Assembly: GCA_031363945.1 (NCBI GenBank)
Contig: JANLVJ010000084.1
Span: 1-64,000 of the forward strand
Reading direction: 5' to 3'
Origin: JANLVJ01 sp031363945
GTDB lineage: Bacteria; Bacteroidota; Bacteroidia; Sphingobacteriales; Sphingobacteriaceae
DNA length: 64,000 bases
The notes under the pieces were generated by a model. The model was not told the DNA's origin, did no database searches, and saw only the letters and a program-made list of their open reading frames with translations. The position numbers and the translations under genes were made by a program. Below, in pieces: positions 18,485 to 27,702 of this stretch. How positions within the stretch are numbered: position 1 is the first letter of the stretch; each line of letters starts with the position of its first letter.

Positions 18485-19900
18485 ATGCTTTTTAACAGTT
18501 TTGTGTTTTTATTTTTTTTACTCATAACGTTTGTAATTTATTACCTCCCGGTAGGCGTAGTACAAAGACAGCAAGTAGTAATTTTAATATTAGCCAGTTT
18601 TGTATTTTACGCCTATCAAAAACCTGTATTATTACTATTGCTACTATTTTCAATTCTAATCAATACTATCTTCAGCTATAGTATTTTCAAGAAAGGGCAA
18701 CTTAGAGTAAAAGCTATTTTACTTTTAGGGGTTATCTTCAATCTGCTGATTCTTGCATTTTTTAAATATGGCCCTTTAATCGCTTCAACTATAGGGCAAG
18801 AGCTTAGTCTTAAAAATGGTATACTTGATTTTATTTTAACAATTCCCCTGCCAATCGGAATTTCTTTTTACACCTTTGAAGGAATCAGCCTGCTACTTGA
18901 TTTGTATACTGGTAAAATCATTTTCAGTGAAGAAATGCCTTCATTTTACTCACATCTTAAAAGAACTGCTTTTTTTATTTCCTTTTTCCCTCACCTGATT
19001 GCAGGTCCAATCTTAAAGGCCAGAGAGTTTTATCCGCAGATTGATTCAAAACGGTTTGATAGAATCTGTTGGGTTGAAGTTGTAAAAAAACTTGTAACAG
19101 GGTTTTTTCTTAAAATGGTTGTTGCCGATAATTTAAACACCATAACTGAAACCATCAGATATCCTTATTTTCAGGGCTTTTCATCACTGAATCTTCTGCT
19201 ACTATTATTCGGCTATTCAATGCAAATATTTGCCGATTTCGCAGGCTATTCACTGATAGCAATCGGCCTGGGTCTATTATTTGGATATGAATTGCCAAAG
19301 AATTTCAACTTCCCCTATATCGCTTCATCCTTTTCAGAATTCTGGAGACGCTGGCATATTTCACTTTCGACCTGGTTGCGTGATTATTTATATATTTCAT
19401 TAGGGGGCAACCGTAAAGGGGAATTCAGAACCTATATTAACCTTTTTATTGTGATGCTATTAGGCGGATTATGGCATGGAGCATCCTGGAGCTATGGAGT
19501 TTGGGGAAGCATGCATGGTTTTTTTCTACTGATTGAAAGATTCATTCTTAAAGACAGGCTCAGTCAGCAAAAAAAAAGTTTTATTGGAATGATTTATGTT
19601 TTTTTTACTGTTTCGGTACTGTGGTTACTCTTTAAACTAACAGACTTCAGCTATTTTCTTGAGTATTTTAAAGCTATTTTCGAGAATAATCATATCCCGG
19701 TCAAGTTCGGGATTAACCAGGTTTCAATTTTATTCTATGCTGTTCCTGTGATCTTGTACCACCTGACCTATCTTTTGAAAGACAAAGAATCATTCAGTTT
19801 ATGGTTTTCTAAAGTCGATTACCTTGGCTATGCCATGATGCTTTTTTTTATTCTTGTCGATAGTGGTGCCCAAGGTAAATTTATATACTTTCAATTCTAG
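18485..19900 (+). CDS. MBOAT-family O-acyltransferase (AlgI-like)
   Basis: The 471-residue polytopic membrane protein carries the AlgI/DltB signature: IPLPIGISFYTFEGISLLLD, FPHLIAGPILKAREF, NFNFPYIASSFSEFWRRWHI, STWLRDYLYISLGGNRKGE, and the catalytic histidine in LLGGLWHGASW. These enzymes pass acetyl groups across the membrane to a periplasmic partner. Its stop is 2 bases before the next gene, which has an AlgJ-like look, so the two form an O-acetylation pair. The likely substrate is the exopolysaccharide made by the upstream locus; this is inference. Confidence 0.92.
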   Translation: MLFNSFVFLFFLLITFVIYYLPVGVVQRQQVVILILASFVFYAYQKPVLLLLLLFSILINTIFSYSIFKKGQLRVKAILLLGVIFNLLILAFFKYGPLIASTIGQELSLKNGILDFILTIPLPIGISFYTFEGISLLLDLYTGKIIFSEEMPSFYSHLKRTAFFISFFPHLIAGPILKAREFYPQIDSKRFDRICWVEVVKKLVTGFFLKMVVADNLNTITETIRYPYFQGFSSLNLLLLLFGYSMQIFADFAGYSLIAIGLGLLFGYELPKNFNFPYIASSFSEFWRRWHISLSTWLRDYLYISLGGNRKGEFRTYINLFIVMLLGGLWHGASWSYGVWGSMHGFFLLIERFILKDRLSQQKKSFIGMIYVFFTVSVLWLLFKLTDFSYFLEYFKAIFENNHIPVKFGINQVSILFYAVPVILYHLTYLLKDKESFSLWFSKVDYLGYAMMLFFILVDSGAQGKFIYFQF

Positions 19901-19902
19901 TA

Positions 19903-20763
19903 ATGAAAAAGATCACACTCATCTTCATTTCATTTAGTATTCTGACAACTGCCTATTTACTTTTTCTGGCTTTTTTTCCTTTGAAAAAAAATGTGTTTTA
20001 TACAAACGACGAACGTACAGAAGAATATATTTATGCTAAAAAAGACTTCCCTATTGTTCTTGTAGGTTCCTCATTAAGCGGTGCATTTGAAGGCAGACAT
20101 TTATTTAATCAACATTATTTCAATTTATTTTTACCTTTTACAGGTTGCTGTACCGGGGTAGAAATTATTCGAAATTCACATAAATATCCAAAGTTTTTAT
20201 TGATCGAGGTTAATCAATTTCACAATGGAATTGACTCATCCCTTATCAAAGAAATCTTCAAGAGCCCTCTGTCACGATTTAAAAATCAGGTTTCGTTTTT
20301 GCAGAAAAAGAACAAGTTTTTTCCCAATATAATTGACAGGTTAAAAAAACCAGTTGGAACCAATACAAATAATAGTGCACCTCCGGCAATACTTTATAAT
20401 CAGCTGATTTTATCGACGCAGAAAGAGTGGCATATCATACCAGATAAAAAAAAAATGCAGGCACAATTTATACGTTTGACCAGTACTCTTGATTATTTAA
20501 AAAGTAAGGGTACAACTATTCTGTTTTATGAAGTACCGATGGACAGTAGTATCAACCAATCAACATTATTAGTTTTCGAGCGCACACTATTTGAACAATA
20601 TGCCCTGAAGAAAGGATATACTTATATTCTTCCTGATCAAACCGACGTTTATCAAACTGGTGATGGATTGCATATGCTTGAAAATGCAGCTCAAAGGTAT
20701 TTCCTATATTTCAAAGACCAGATAAATAAGGTAGCTGGTAAAACCCATGCCCAGCTCAACTAA
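19903..20763 (+). CDS. AlgJ/DltD-like periplasmic partner of the MBOAT protein
   Basis: This 286-residue protein has one N-terminal membrane anchor (about residues 5-27). It then has IVLVGSSLSGAFEGRHL, which resembles block I of SGNH hydrolases (GxSxxxG), IEVNQFHNG in the middle, and DGLHMLENA near the end, where the catalytic Asp and His are expected. It lies directly after the MBOAT gene. The combination suggests that it takes acetyl groups from the MBOAT protein and places them on a glycan outside the membrane. The family assignment is by pattern and context, so moderate. Confidence 0.7.
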   Translation: MKKITLIFISFSILTTAYLLFLAFFPLKKNVFYTNDERTEEYIYAKKDFPIVLVGSSLSGAFEGRHLFNQHYFNLFLPFTGCCTGVEIIRNSHKYPKFLLIEVNQFHNGIDSSLIKEIFKSPLSRFKNQVSFLQKKNKFFPNIIDRLKKPVGTNTNNSAPPAILYNQLILSTQKEWHIIPDKKKMQAQFIRLTSTLDYLKSKGTTILFYEVPMDSSINQSTLLVFERTLFEQYALKKGYTYILPDQTDVYQTGDGLHMLENAAQRYFLYFKDQINKVAGKTHAQLN

Positions 20764-20864
20764 TTAGTGTAAGAAAAAATAGTTTGGAGTTGAGAGGTAA
20801 TATAAATACGGGCCGAAAATTTGCAGTCTTAAAGTAGCTGTAAAAATAGGTCACAGCATTTAAA

Positions 20865-22124
20865 ATGAATACATTCAGAGCATTAAAAAGTAAAAACTAC
20901 CGTCTGTATTTGGGAGGGCAATCAATTTCATTGATTGGTACCTGGATGCAGCGCACCGCAGTCAGCTGGATTGTCTTTTCAATTACACACTCTACTTTTA
21001 TGCTTGGGCTGACTCTTTTTGCGGGACAGTTTCCAACATTTGTGCTTTCTTTATTCGGAGGCGTCATCTCTGACCGTTATGATCGCTATAAAGTATTACT
21101 GACTACACAGATAGCATCTCTTATTCAGGCCAGTTTACTGACCCTGTTAATCCTATTAAACCATTACAGAATCTGGGAAATCATCTGCTTGAGCATCATC
21201 CTTGGAATTATCAATGCATTCGATGTACCAGCCAGACAGGCCTTGGTTTATGATATGGTAGATAATAAAGAAGATTTACCTAATGCACTGGCGCTAAACT
21301 CTTCAATGGTTAATTTTTCACGTATTATCGGACCTGCTCTTGCAGGACTAATCCTGGAGAAATTTGGTGACGGAATATGTTTTGGTATAAATGCCTTTAG
21401 TTTTCTTCCTGTGATCATATCACTGTTGAATATGAAATTGCCTGCATATTTACCTGTAAAACACGTTAAGAATATATTGGGTGAATTAAAAGAAGGTATG
21501 GTCTATCTCAAAAATACGCCCTCAATATCATTGATCATACTTATGCTGGGATTGATCAGTCTATTTGTTCTCCCCTTTAACACCCTTATCCCTGTTTATG
21601 CAAAGGTGATTTTCAAAGGCACAGCATCAACATTTGGAGTTATTGATGCCTTGGTGGGCCTTGGAGCCTTTTCAGCTGCAATGTTTCTTGCTTCTTTAAA
21701 ATCAGGTAAAAATCTCAGGTTGATACTTGCTATAAATACACTCATTTTTGGAGCAGGTCTGGTACTGTTTTCCTATGAACGAAATTATATCTTGGCCCTT
21801 ATTTTTGCTGCCATAACTGGTTTTGGTATGATGTCACAAATTACCATCTCAAATACTATTATTCAAACCTCGGTGACCCCGTCGATGCGAGGTCGTATAA
21901 TTAGCTTTTATGCCATGGCTTTTTTTGGGATGATGCCTATAGGCAGCCTGCTCGTTGGTTTAATTTCAAGATGGGTGGGTGTTCCCAGAACAGTTTTATT
22001 TGAAGGATTCACGGCACTTATCATTGGGTTAATCCATTTTTATCATATTTTCAAAAAAAGTCAACAGCTTGAAAATCATAAAACAGTACTTATTTTACCT
22101 ACGGTCACTGAACAGCCAATGTAG
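20865..22124 (+). CDS. MFS transporter, EntS/MFS_3-like
   Basis: The 419-residue protein has about twelve membrane segments. It starts with FRALKSKNYRLYLGGQSISLIGTWMQ, which is typical of the MFS_3 group, and has the loop 2-3 motif GGVISDRYDRYK plus DVPARQALVYDMV after helix 4. Relatives are exporters of siderophores, drugs or small metabolites. It stands alone in its direction, 101 bases after the AlgJ-like gene. The substrate cannot be read from the sequence. Confidence 0.88.
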   Translation: MNTFRALKSKNYRLYLGGQSISLIGTWMQRTAVSWIVFSITHSTFMLGLTLFAGQFPTFVLSLFGGVISDRYDRYKVLLTTQIASLIQASLLTLLILLNHYRIWEIICLSIILGIINAFDVPARQALVYDMVDNKEDLPNALALNSSMVNFSRIIGPALAGLILEKFGDGICFGINAFSFLPVIISLLNMKLPAYLPVKHVKNILGELKEGMVYLKNTPSISLIILMLGLISLFVLPFNTLIPVYAKVIFKGTASTFGVIDALVGLGAFSAAMFLASLKSGKNLRLILAINTLIFGAGLVLFSYERNYILALIFAAITGFGMMSQITISNTIIQTSVTPSMRGRIISFYAMAFFGMMPIGSLLVGLISRWVGVPRTVLFEGFTALIIGLIHFYHIFKKSQQLENHKTVLILPTVTEQPM

Positions 22125-22409
22125 TAAATTCACATGAGCTGTCATTTTAGAGATGCTAAAAAACCTGGCTGTTCTTTTACAGCTATCTATTTCTATTAGA
22201 TCCTAAATTCGGAAAATTAGGAAAATATTTCTATCAGTAACCGGTAAAGTTCACCTAGTGAACTGGGTATTTCGCTACGATGGAGCGTAGAAAAGCCATA
22301 TTGATACTACAATATCTGTATCTTCAAGCAGGAAACTTCAGGGGTTAGGTAACTACACTTAAGGACAAGCAAATCTTGTACTTCCAGTAGTCGGTTATTA
22401 TTTTTTTGA

Positions 22410-22631
22410 GTTCCTATCACTAGATCTTCATTGCTCAAAAATATAGCTTGTGTCTTTGAAGGTGTCATGACAATTGAAGAAGTTACATTAAATGGACTAC
22501 TTGTAGGTCTGATACACCATGGCTGTTTCAATAGTTTCAAATGTAATATTACAAAGCATTTGTGTGTCGAAGGCTCAAATTCACTTACGGTCAGGGTTAA
22601 AAAGACTTCGGAAAATCAATATGGGAATTAG
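22410..22631 (+). pseudogene. Fragment of a glycoside hydrolase family 2 protein (sugar-binding domain)
   Basis: The frame reads VFEGVMTIEEVTLNGLLVG, then HHGCFNSFKCNITKHL and EGSNSLTVRVKKTSEN. This follows the GH2 jelly-roll domain pattern (FEGVMTDAEVWVNG, HQGGFYRFKYDIT, NLLEVTVSK). An in-frame stop bounds it on the left at about 22407-22409 and the frame stops at 22629. The catalytic TIM barrel is not found downstream, so this is a remnant and not a working enzyme. Family members are beta-galactosidases, mannosidases or glucuronidases. Confidence 0.7.
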
Positions 22632-22809
22632 CCTCCATATATTTTTCGAATAAAGCTGACAGCTCTGTTTCTAATTTTCCTTACCTGACCTCTTTGGTGG
22701 GGAGGTTTAACTGCACTGTTTATCGCATTTATATTGTTTATATTTATTTTACCTATTGAGCTATTTAAGGAAGTAAAGTAAACTGGAAATAGCTTAAAAA
22801 TATCTAGTA

Positions 22810-23067
22810 ATGAAAAATATGATAGCGGCTTTTATTCTGCATGGATATAGAATCATTTATGCCGGACACGATACAACCCTCTTTGATTTCAAGAAAATTG
22901 ATTCTGCAGGGCTAATGATGAATGCAATTATTGTAAACCAGAGCGTAACCCTTCACAGAATGTCAGGCCCATGGTCATCTGTTTATTCAGTGAATCAGGG
23001 AAGTGAATTTTATGCCGATCTACTTTGTATGAAAGAATTAGAAAACATTCAAAAAAACAAGCCTTAA
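22810..23067 (+). CDS. Unrecognised 85-codon open frame
   Basis: The frame encodes 85 residues, including HGYRIIYAGHDTTLFDF and SGPWSSVYSVNQGSEFYADL. Its composition looks like a folded protein, but I recognise no family and no membrane or signal segment. It sits in a decayed area between a GH2 fragment and an HD hydrolase, so it is probably a piece of a former gene. An intact small gene is less likely. Confidence 0.25.
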   Translation: MKNMIAAFILHGYRIIYAGHDTTLFDFKKIDSAGLMMNAIIVNQSVTLHRMSGPWSSVYSVNQGSEFYADLLCMKELENIQKNKP

Positions 23068-23586
23068 TAAAGTGCAAGTCGCATCTTGATGTTCGCTCCA
23101 TTATAAACACCATTCTCAAGTTCAATTTCAGTAAAGCAAAAAGAATAGCTTCTCCTGGGTCAAAAATTGTTGTTTATTGGCTTTCAATAACTTACCTATC
23201 AACATCTTCTACTGTACAGTACTCTTCAAGCCATATCCTGTTCAAATTTTTGAAATAAAGTTGATATTCAGGTTGATAGTGTATAATGGCAATTTTCATT
23301 TTTGTACTGATAAGCTCCATAAATTACAGAAGAATTATCAGTGAGTGTGAAAAATGAAAGTCTTAACCTGTTCAAGGAATTAAAAGCCCAGGCTCACATA
23401 CTTAAAAGTTGGATATTGTTCAAATTACTTGTTATTTTAGTGACTTTAATGGGCTTTTGACACCCTTTAATGAGATAGTTGTTTTTGACTGGTTTACTTA
23501 TTAGTATCGCGGTGATTGTTCCTCCGTAGACCGACTAATCTTTGATAAATTGAAATTTCTCGGTCTGTTGGCCTAGGTAGCATATC

Positions 23587-24237
23587 TTATTTTACTTCCC
23601 ATTCTGCAAAAAATTCGGCAAGATAGGTAACCATAAATTCATGTCTATGTTCTGCCAGTTTTTTACCTGTATCAGTATTAAATAAATCTTTAAGACGTAG
23701 CAATTTTTCGTAAAAGTGGTTAAGTGTTGGTCCCTTTGAATTTTTGTACTCTTCTCTAGTCTGATTGAAATTTGGTGGAATATTCGGATTGTAAATTTCT
23801 CTATTTTTATAGCCCCCAAAATTGAAGGCTCGTGCAATACCAATCGCCCCCATAGCGTCGAGTCTATCAGCATCTTGCACTACATGCAATTCTATACTTT
23901 TAGATTTTATCTGGCTAAATGAAGATTTAAACGAAATATCGGTTATTATTTGCTGAACCTGGCTTATGGTCTCAGGATCGACAGCATTACTCACTAAAAA
24001 CTGACTAGCAAGCTTTGGTCCTATTGTTTCGTCTCCTGCATGAAATTTACTATCAGCAATATCATGTAATAAAGCGGCAAGTTCAACCACCAGTAAATTT
24101 ACCTTTTCTTCTCGGGCTATCAATTTGGCATTTTGCCAAACACGATAAATATGCCACCAGTCATGCCCACCTTCTGCATTATGAAGAATATTACGGACGT
24201 AAAATTCAGTTTTTACAATAAGTTTTTCAGAAGTCAT
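23587..24237 (-). CDS. HD-domain phosphohydrolase (YedJ-like)
   Basis: The 216-residue protein has the metal-binding HD pattern: HDWWHIYRVWQNA near residue 25, LAALLHDIADSKF near 54, and DADRLDAMGAIGIARAF near 125. C-terminal residues include LKDLFNTDTGKKLAEHRHEFM. This is the YedJ/YpgQ group of predicted phosphohydrolases, some of which act on nucleotides. It is an intact single gene flanked by decayed sequence on its right-hand side, downstream of its stop codon in coordinate terms to the left. Its substrate is unknown. Confidence 0.88.
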   Translation of the reverse strand: MTSEKLIVKTEFYVRNILHNAEGGHDWWHIYRVWQNAKLIAREEKVNLLVVELAALLHDIADSKFHAGDETIGPKLASQFLVSNAVDPETISQVQQIITDISFKSSFSQIKSKSIELHVVQDADRLDAMGAIGIARAFNFGGYKNREIYNPNIPPNFNQTREEYKNSKGPTLNHFYEKLLRLKDLFNTDTGKKLAEHRHEFMVTYLAEFFAEWEVK

Positions 24238-24323
24238 TTTTAGTACAGAGTCAAATAATAACTGACATGCTACATAAAAAAGTTACCATTAACGTAACAT
24301 AAATGATATAACTTCAATTTATA

Positions 24324-24548
24324 CTATCCTTGGTCGTCACAACAAGTTTTATTCTGTTGAACCGGTGGACAACCCACGTCACCAAAGCTACAAAAAACGC
24401 AACAGTCACCAGCATTAGGCTTTAAAATTGCTTTACAAGCTTCACATTCATAAAAATATTGACAGGCGTTATCTGGCATATTTTCTTTCTTTGTAAAACC
24501 ACATTCAGGGCATGTGATAGTTGAACTAAAAAGCGTTTCATTATTCAT
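24324..24548 (-). CDS. GDCCVxC-domain small cysteine-rich protein
   Basis: The 74-residue protein has CPECGF, an ECEACKAILKP segment, the diagnostic GDCCVFCSFGDVGCPP, and a C-terminal CC pair. The first two pairs suggest a zinc ribbon. Proteins with this GDCCVxC motif often sit near heavy-metal resistance genes, notably mercury transport, but no such genes are adjacent here. It is divergent from the PAP2 phosphatase gene at 24610, leaving 61 bases for two promoters. Confidence 0.85.
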   Translation of the reverse strand: MNNETLFSSTITCPECGFTKKENMPDNACQYFYECEACKAILKPNAGDCCVFCSFGDVGCPPVQQNKTCCDDQG

Positions 24549-24609
24549 AATGTTTAAAATTAAACAATTCAGACATCATACGGTTAAAAAACGCGGTAAC
24601 CTGCACCAA

Positions 24610-25218
24610 ATGAAAAGAAAAATTCTTACCCTGATCTTAACGCTGACCATAATCAGTGCCAATGCCCAAAATCTTGATACCCGTATCTTAAGAGATATCA
24701 ATCTGCCGTTTCATGCTGGGCCCGATAAAGCATGGCGTTTTATCAGTAATGCCTCTATCCCCATAGATTTTGCCGTTCCTGTCAGTATCCTTATTGTTGG
24801 TTTGAGCCGTCAAGACCAGGCGCTTGAAGTAAAAGCAATTGAAACAGGTTCATCCCTTTTTATTTCCGCGGGTAGTGGTTTCTTATTGAAAGAAATTATC
24901 AGAAGACAACGACCGTTTCTAGCCTATCCAAGCCTTATTTATAAAAAACAAAATGAATCAGGCTATTCTTTTCCATCAAACCATGCTTCGATGGCCTTTT
25001 CAACAGCCACATCGTTGAGTCTTGCCTTTCCCAAATGGTATGTAATTGCTCCCGCATTCGCTTTTGCGACAGCAACTGGTTACTCACGTTTGTATCTGGG
25101 GGTACACTACCCCTCAGATGTTCTTGCCGGAGCACTGATTGGTGTAGGGTCTTCATTCATTACATGGGAATTACAACGCATACTAAATAGAAAAAGCCTT
25201 CATCACTGGAAATTTTAA
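24610..25218 (+). CDS. PAP2-superfamily membrane phosphatase
   Basis: I place the start at the ATG at 24610, which gives a signal-peptide-like MKRKILTLILTLTIISANAQ. A longer frame from 24514 would run into the divergent gene. The 202-residue product has the three PAP2 motifs: KEIIRRQRPF, SFPSNHASMAF with the catalytic histidine, and YSRLYLGVHYPSDVLAG. Family members remove phosphate from lipids such as phosphatidic acid or undecaprenyl pyrophosphate at the membrane. Its last codons contain CCTTCATCACTGG, repeated 45 bases downstream inside the end of the ggt remnant. Confidence 0.9.
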   Translation: MKRKILTLILTLTIISANAQNLDTRILRDINLPFHAGPDKAWRFISNASIPIDFAVPVSILIVGLSRQDQALEVKAIETGSSLFISAGSGFLLKEIIRRQRPFLAYPSLIYKKQNESGYSFPSNHASMAFSTATSLSLAFPKWYVIAPAFAFATATGYSRLYLGVHYPSDVLAGALIGVGSSFITWELQRILNRKSLHHWKF

Positions 25219-25247
25219 GCGGTCCTGAAACCCGCCTATGCCCTTCA

Positions 25248-25838
25248 TCACTGGCTATGAAATCTTGCAACCACGGCATCCTGCATGGTCATATTGAAGT
25301 CTATCACATTAATTATTGCCTGAAAAACTGAGGTAATAATAGTCGCTCCACCCGGGGTACCTACAACCATGTATAGTTTACTATCTTTTTCTATAATCGT
25401 TAAAGTCATTGAGCTGAGCATTCTTTTACCCGGAGTAATTGAATTTGCTTCACCTCCTATTAGTCCGTACGCATTAGGGCTACCTGGTTTAACCGAAAAA
25501 TCATCCATTTCATTGTTCAGAAGAAAACCATCACCTTTTACTACTACCAATGAACCATACGAACCGTTTAAGGTAGTTGTCACAGAACACTGTTTCCTTG
25601 CTTATCAACGATAGAATAATGAGTTGTTTCTTCTTTTTCTGTACTAGCCAAATTTCCAGGGTAAATATCTTTACTCGGTGTGGCATGCTGCCAGTCAAGA
25701 GTAGACATTCTTTTTAGCTGATATGAGGGATTTAATAATTGCCCCTAAGGAACTGAAAAAAAATCAGGATCGCTAAGGTATTTTGAACGGTCTGCATACA
25801 CATACATATTCAATATTTGAAAAACATGGTTGTATTTT
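25248..25838 (-). pseudogene. Gamma-glutamyltransferase remnant
   Basis: The minus strand encodes YADRSKYLSDPDFFSVP, then a TAG, then LNPSYQLKRMSTLDWQHAT, TTHYSIVDKQGNSV (the TTHYS holds the catalytic threonine of the small subunit), a frameshift at about 25584-25590, and LNGSYGS through LLNNEMDDFS and MLSSMTLTI to VARFHSQ. These are the core of gamma-glutamyltransferase, which cleaves glutathione. The first half of the gene is missing at about 25838, and the C-terminus ends where HQW would be expected. One nonsense, one frameshift and two truncations make it a clear pseudogene. Confidence 0.9.
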
Positions 25839-27051
25839 CAAGCTTCAGTATTTCTTTACTTTATAAAGAAGAACTCTGGAGGCTTATTGCCTGCCATAAT
25901 TATACCCCCGGTTCATTGACTATAAGTCAAGAGATACCTGGAAAATGCTTGGTCAGATTCTATCATCTGTATTAGAATTTAGGCAGGATGAAGAAAATCA
26001 CATAATAATACAAATTTATGAAGCGAATATCTCTCAGCTTGCTAAATCGCTTCAAAAGCATGTTAGCATTATCGATGCCCTCACCTTTGATGAGATAAAA
26101 ATTCTAAATATGACCGATGTAAGCGGTTGTATCCTCACCTATGAAGGCATGACAACGCTGTTAGTTCCATGCTCTAACCAGATGCAAATTGAGGGTTTAC
26201 TTGAATTCATAAAAAACAATATTAAAAATGCCATAAATTCTACAGCAAGTTTATCAGAACTCTATGCCCCTGCTAAAGAGTTTGAAAAAGTTACAAGCGG
26301 CCTGATGCTTGTTGTATTGTCAAATATGGAAAAGAATTATATAATCTGGCTAAAACCTGAAAGGAAGCAGACTATGAACTGGACTGGTAATCAAGAAAAA
26401 CCTGTTGAAATCATTCAGGGGGGGTATATGAATCTTTCTCCCAGGAGTTCTTTTGAAACATGGGCAGAGGTTGTGTCAGGAACTTCAGAAAACTGGAGTT
26501 TGACAGAAAAAAATGTTGTAAAACGATTAAAAGAAGAAATTACCTATTCTATAAATGAAAAGGCTGGTGTTCTAAAAAGCATGAATTAGGGTTTGAAATC
26601 TGCTTATGACGAACTTGACATCTTTAGTTGTACTGTATTACACGATTAAAAAGCCCTATTTCAGCTATTTTTGGTTATGCCCAGGTTATTGCAGGTGATA
26701 AATTAGCTGACAATAAATGGGGTACCGTTGCCAACCGCATTGAAAGCCTGGCCGATAAAATGAATCTGATAATCAATGAAATTCTTGGATGTTCTCGAAT
26801 TGAAAGATCTGAAATTGGATACAAAACAATAAATGCAAGGTTTAATTGAAGATAACGGGATTGGTATTCCTGATGCTGACCTGCCACATATCTTTGAACT
26901 TTTCAATAGAATGAGCAATGTCAAAGAACTAGAAGGGTCAGGCGTAGGTCTGGCAATTGTAAAACGGCTTATTGAACTTCATAATGTCCATTTAAGGGTC
27001 GAAAGTGAAGTCGGGAAGGGTAACAGATTCTTCATCTCATTCAATAAATAA
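25838..27051 (+). pseudogene. Bacteriophytochrome histidine kinase remnant
   Basis: The plus strand starts inside the GAF domain (SFSISLLYKEELWRLIACHNYTP), shifts frame in a run of five C at 25905-25909, and goes on with RFIDYKSRDTWKMLGQILSS. The PHY domain follows: LMLVVLSNMEKNYIIWLKPE, then MNWTGNQEKPVEI and LSPRSSFETW. The kinase has a TAG at 26587, AYDELDIFSCTVLHD with the phospho-histidine, a one-base deletion giving TAA, LKSPISAIFGYAQV, a deletion of much of the ATPase domain near 26840, and DNGIGIPDADLPHIFELF plus GSGVGLAIVKRLIELH. The chromophore-binding N-terminus is absent. It once was a red-light sensor. Confidence 0.92.
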
Positions 27052-27616
27052 ACGGTGTTTCTGCTCATTAAAATCAAACCAAAAACTAAATTTCTGAAAC
27101 GTAACATTTGCCGATTCGACAATAATTCCCATGAGACCTGTCTGCGTAATACTATTTAAAATATGTTTGATAGAATTTCACATATTGGCTGATTGATCAC
27201 CATAACCCATAAAAAATGTAAATGCCATAAATTCAGTCTTAAGCTGTTGTTCAATCATTTTTGAGATTATTTTGTCACCGATTGTCGACCCTTCCATAAC
27301 ATATAAAGCTCCAAGGCTCTGCAAATGAATTTCAATTATGGTTACAAATAAACTTGCGGCCAATATAAAATCTTCCTGATTATTTATTTTCAGATCAATT
27401 TTAAATGCTTCAGTCTTATGTCTGCTTTCATAATTGGGAATAAATGAAACATCGAGACAATTATTGATTGATCAAGTGCTCAAAATAACCATGGAAAAGA
27501 GCCAAAAATCTGGCATAATCAGTTTCGGTTCTTATTGTTCTCATTAAGCTGATTAACTTTTTTTTAAGCAGTAAATGATTAATCGAGGTCTGGGTTTTTA
27601 ATACTTCTAAAAGCAT
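27037..27616 (-). pseudogene. Biliverdin-producing heme oxygenase remnant
   Basis: From an ATG at 27616 the minus strand reads MLLEVLKTQTSINHLLL with the expected proximal-histidine region, then RTETDYARFLALFHGYFEHL, a stop and frameshift near 27470, and FIPNYESRHKTEAFKIDL. It goes on with HLQSLGALYVMEGSTIGDKI and FMGYGDQSANM, then a TGA where TGG (Trp) is expected, and NGLM-type C-terminal residues (TQTGLMGIIVESANVTFQKF) to a TGA at 27037. This matches the BphO type that makes the biliverdin chromophore for bacteriophytochromes. It is convergent with the phytochrome remnant and overlaps it by 15 bases. Confidence 0.88.
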
Positions 27617-27702
27617 AAAGCCTATAATTTATTTCATTTAGTAAAATAATTAACAAAGAATTAAGATGTAAAAATTTTCTATTTTCGAAATCATTCTTTT
27701 AT

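Larger units (their letters stand above)
22125..23586. other. Gene-poor decayed region
   Basis: About 1.46 kb with no intact gene. It contains a GH2 fragment (22410-22631), an 85-codon frame with no recognised family (22810-23067), and short coding-like patches such as TEIELENGVYNGANIKMRL on the minus strand near 23090-23150. The rest is broken by stops in every frame. This is the left end of the decay zone that continues to 32356. Confidence 0.6.

Noticed and set aside
22640..22800. Continuation of the GH2 gene toward its barrel
   Set aside because: An FGG-like patch near 22690 hints at it, but frames are broken and no catalytic motif was seen.
24514..24609. Extended PAP2 N-terminus
   Set aside because: It overlaps the divergent GDCCVxC gene and hides the signal peptide that starts at 24610.
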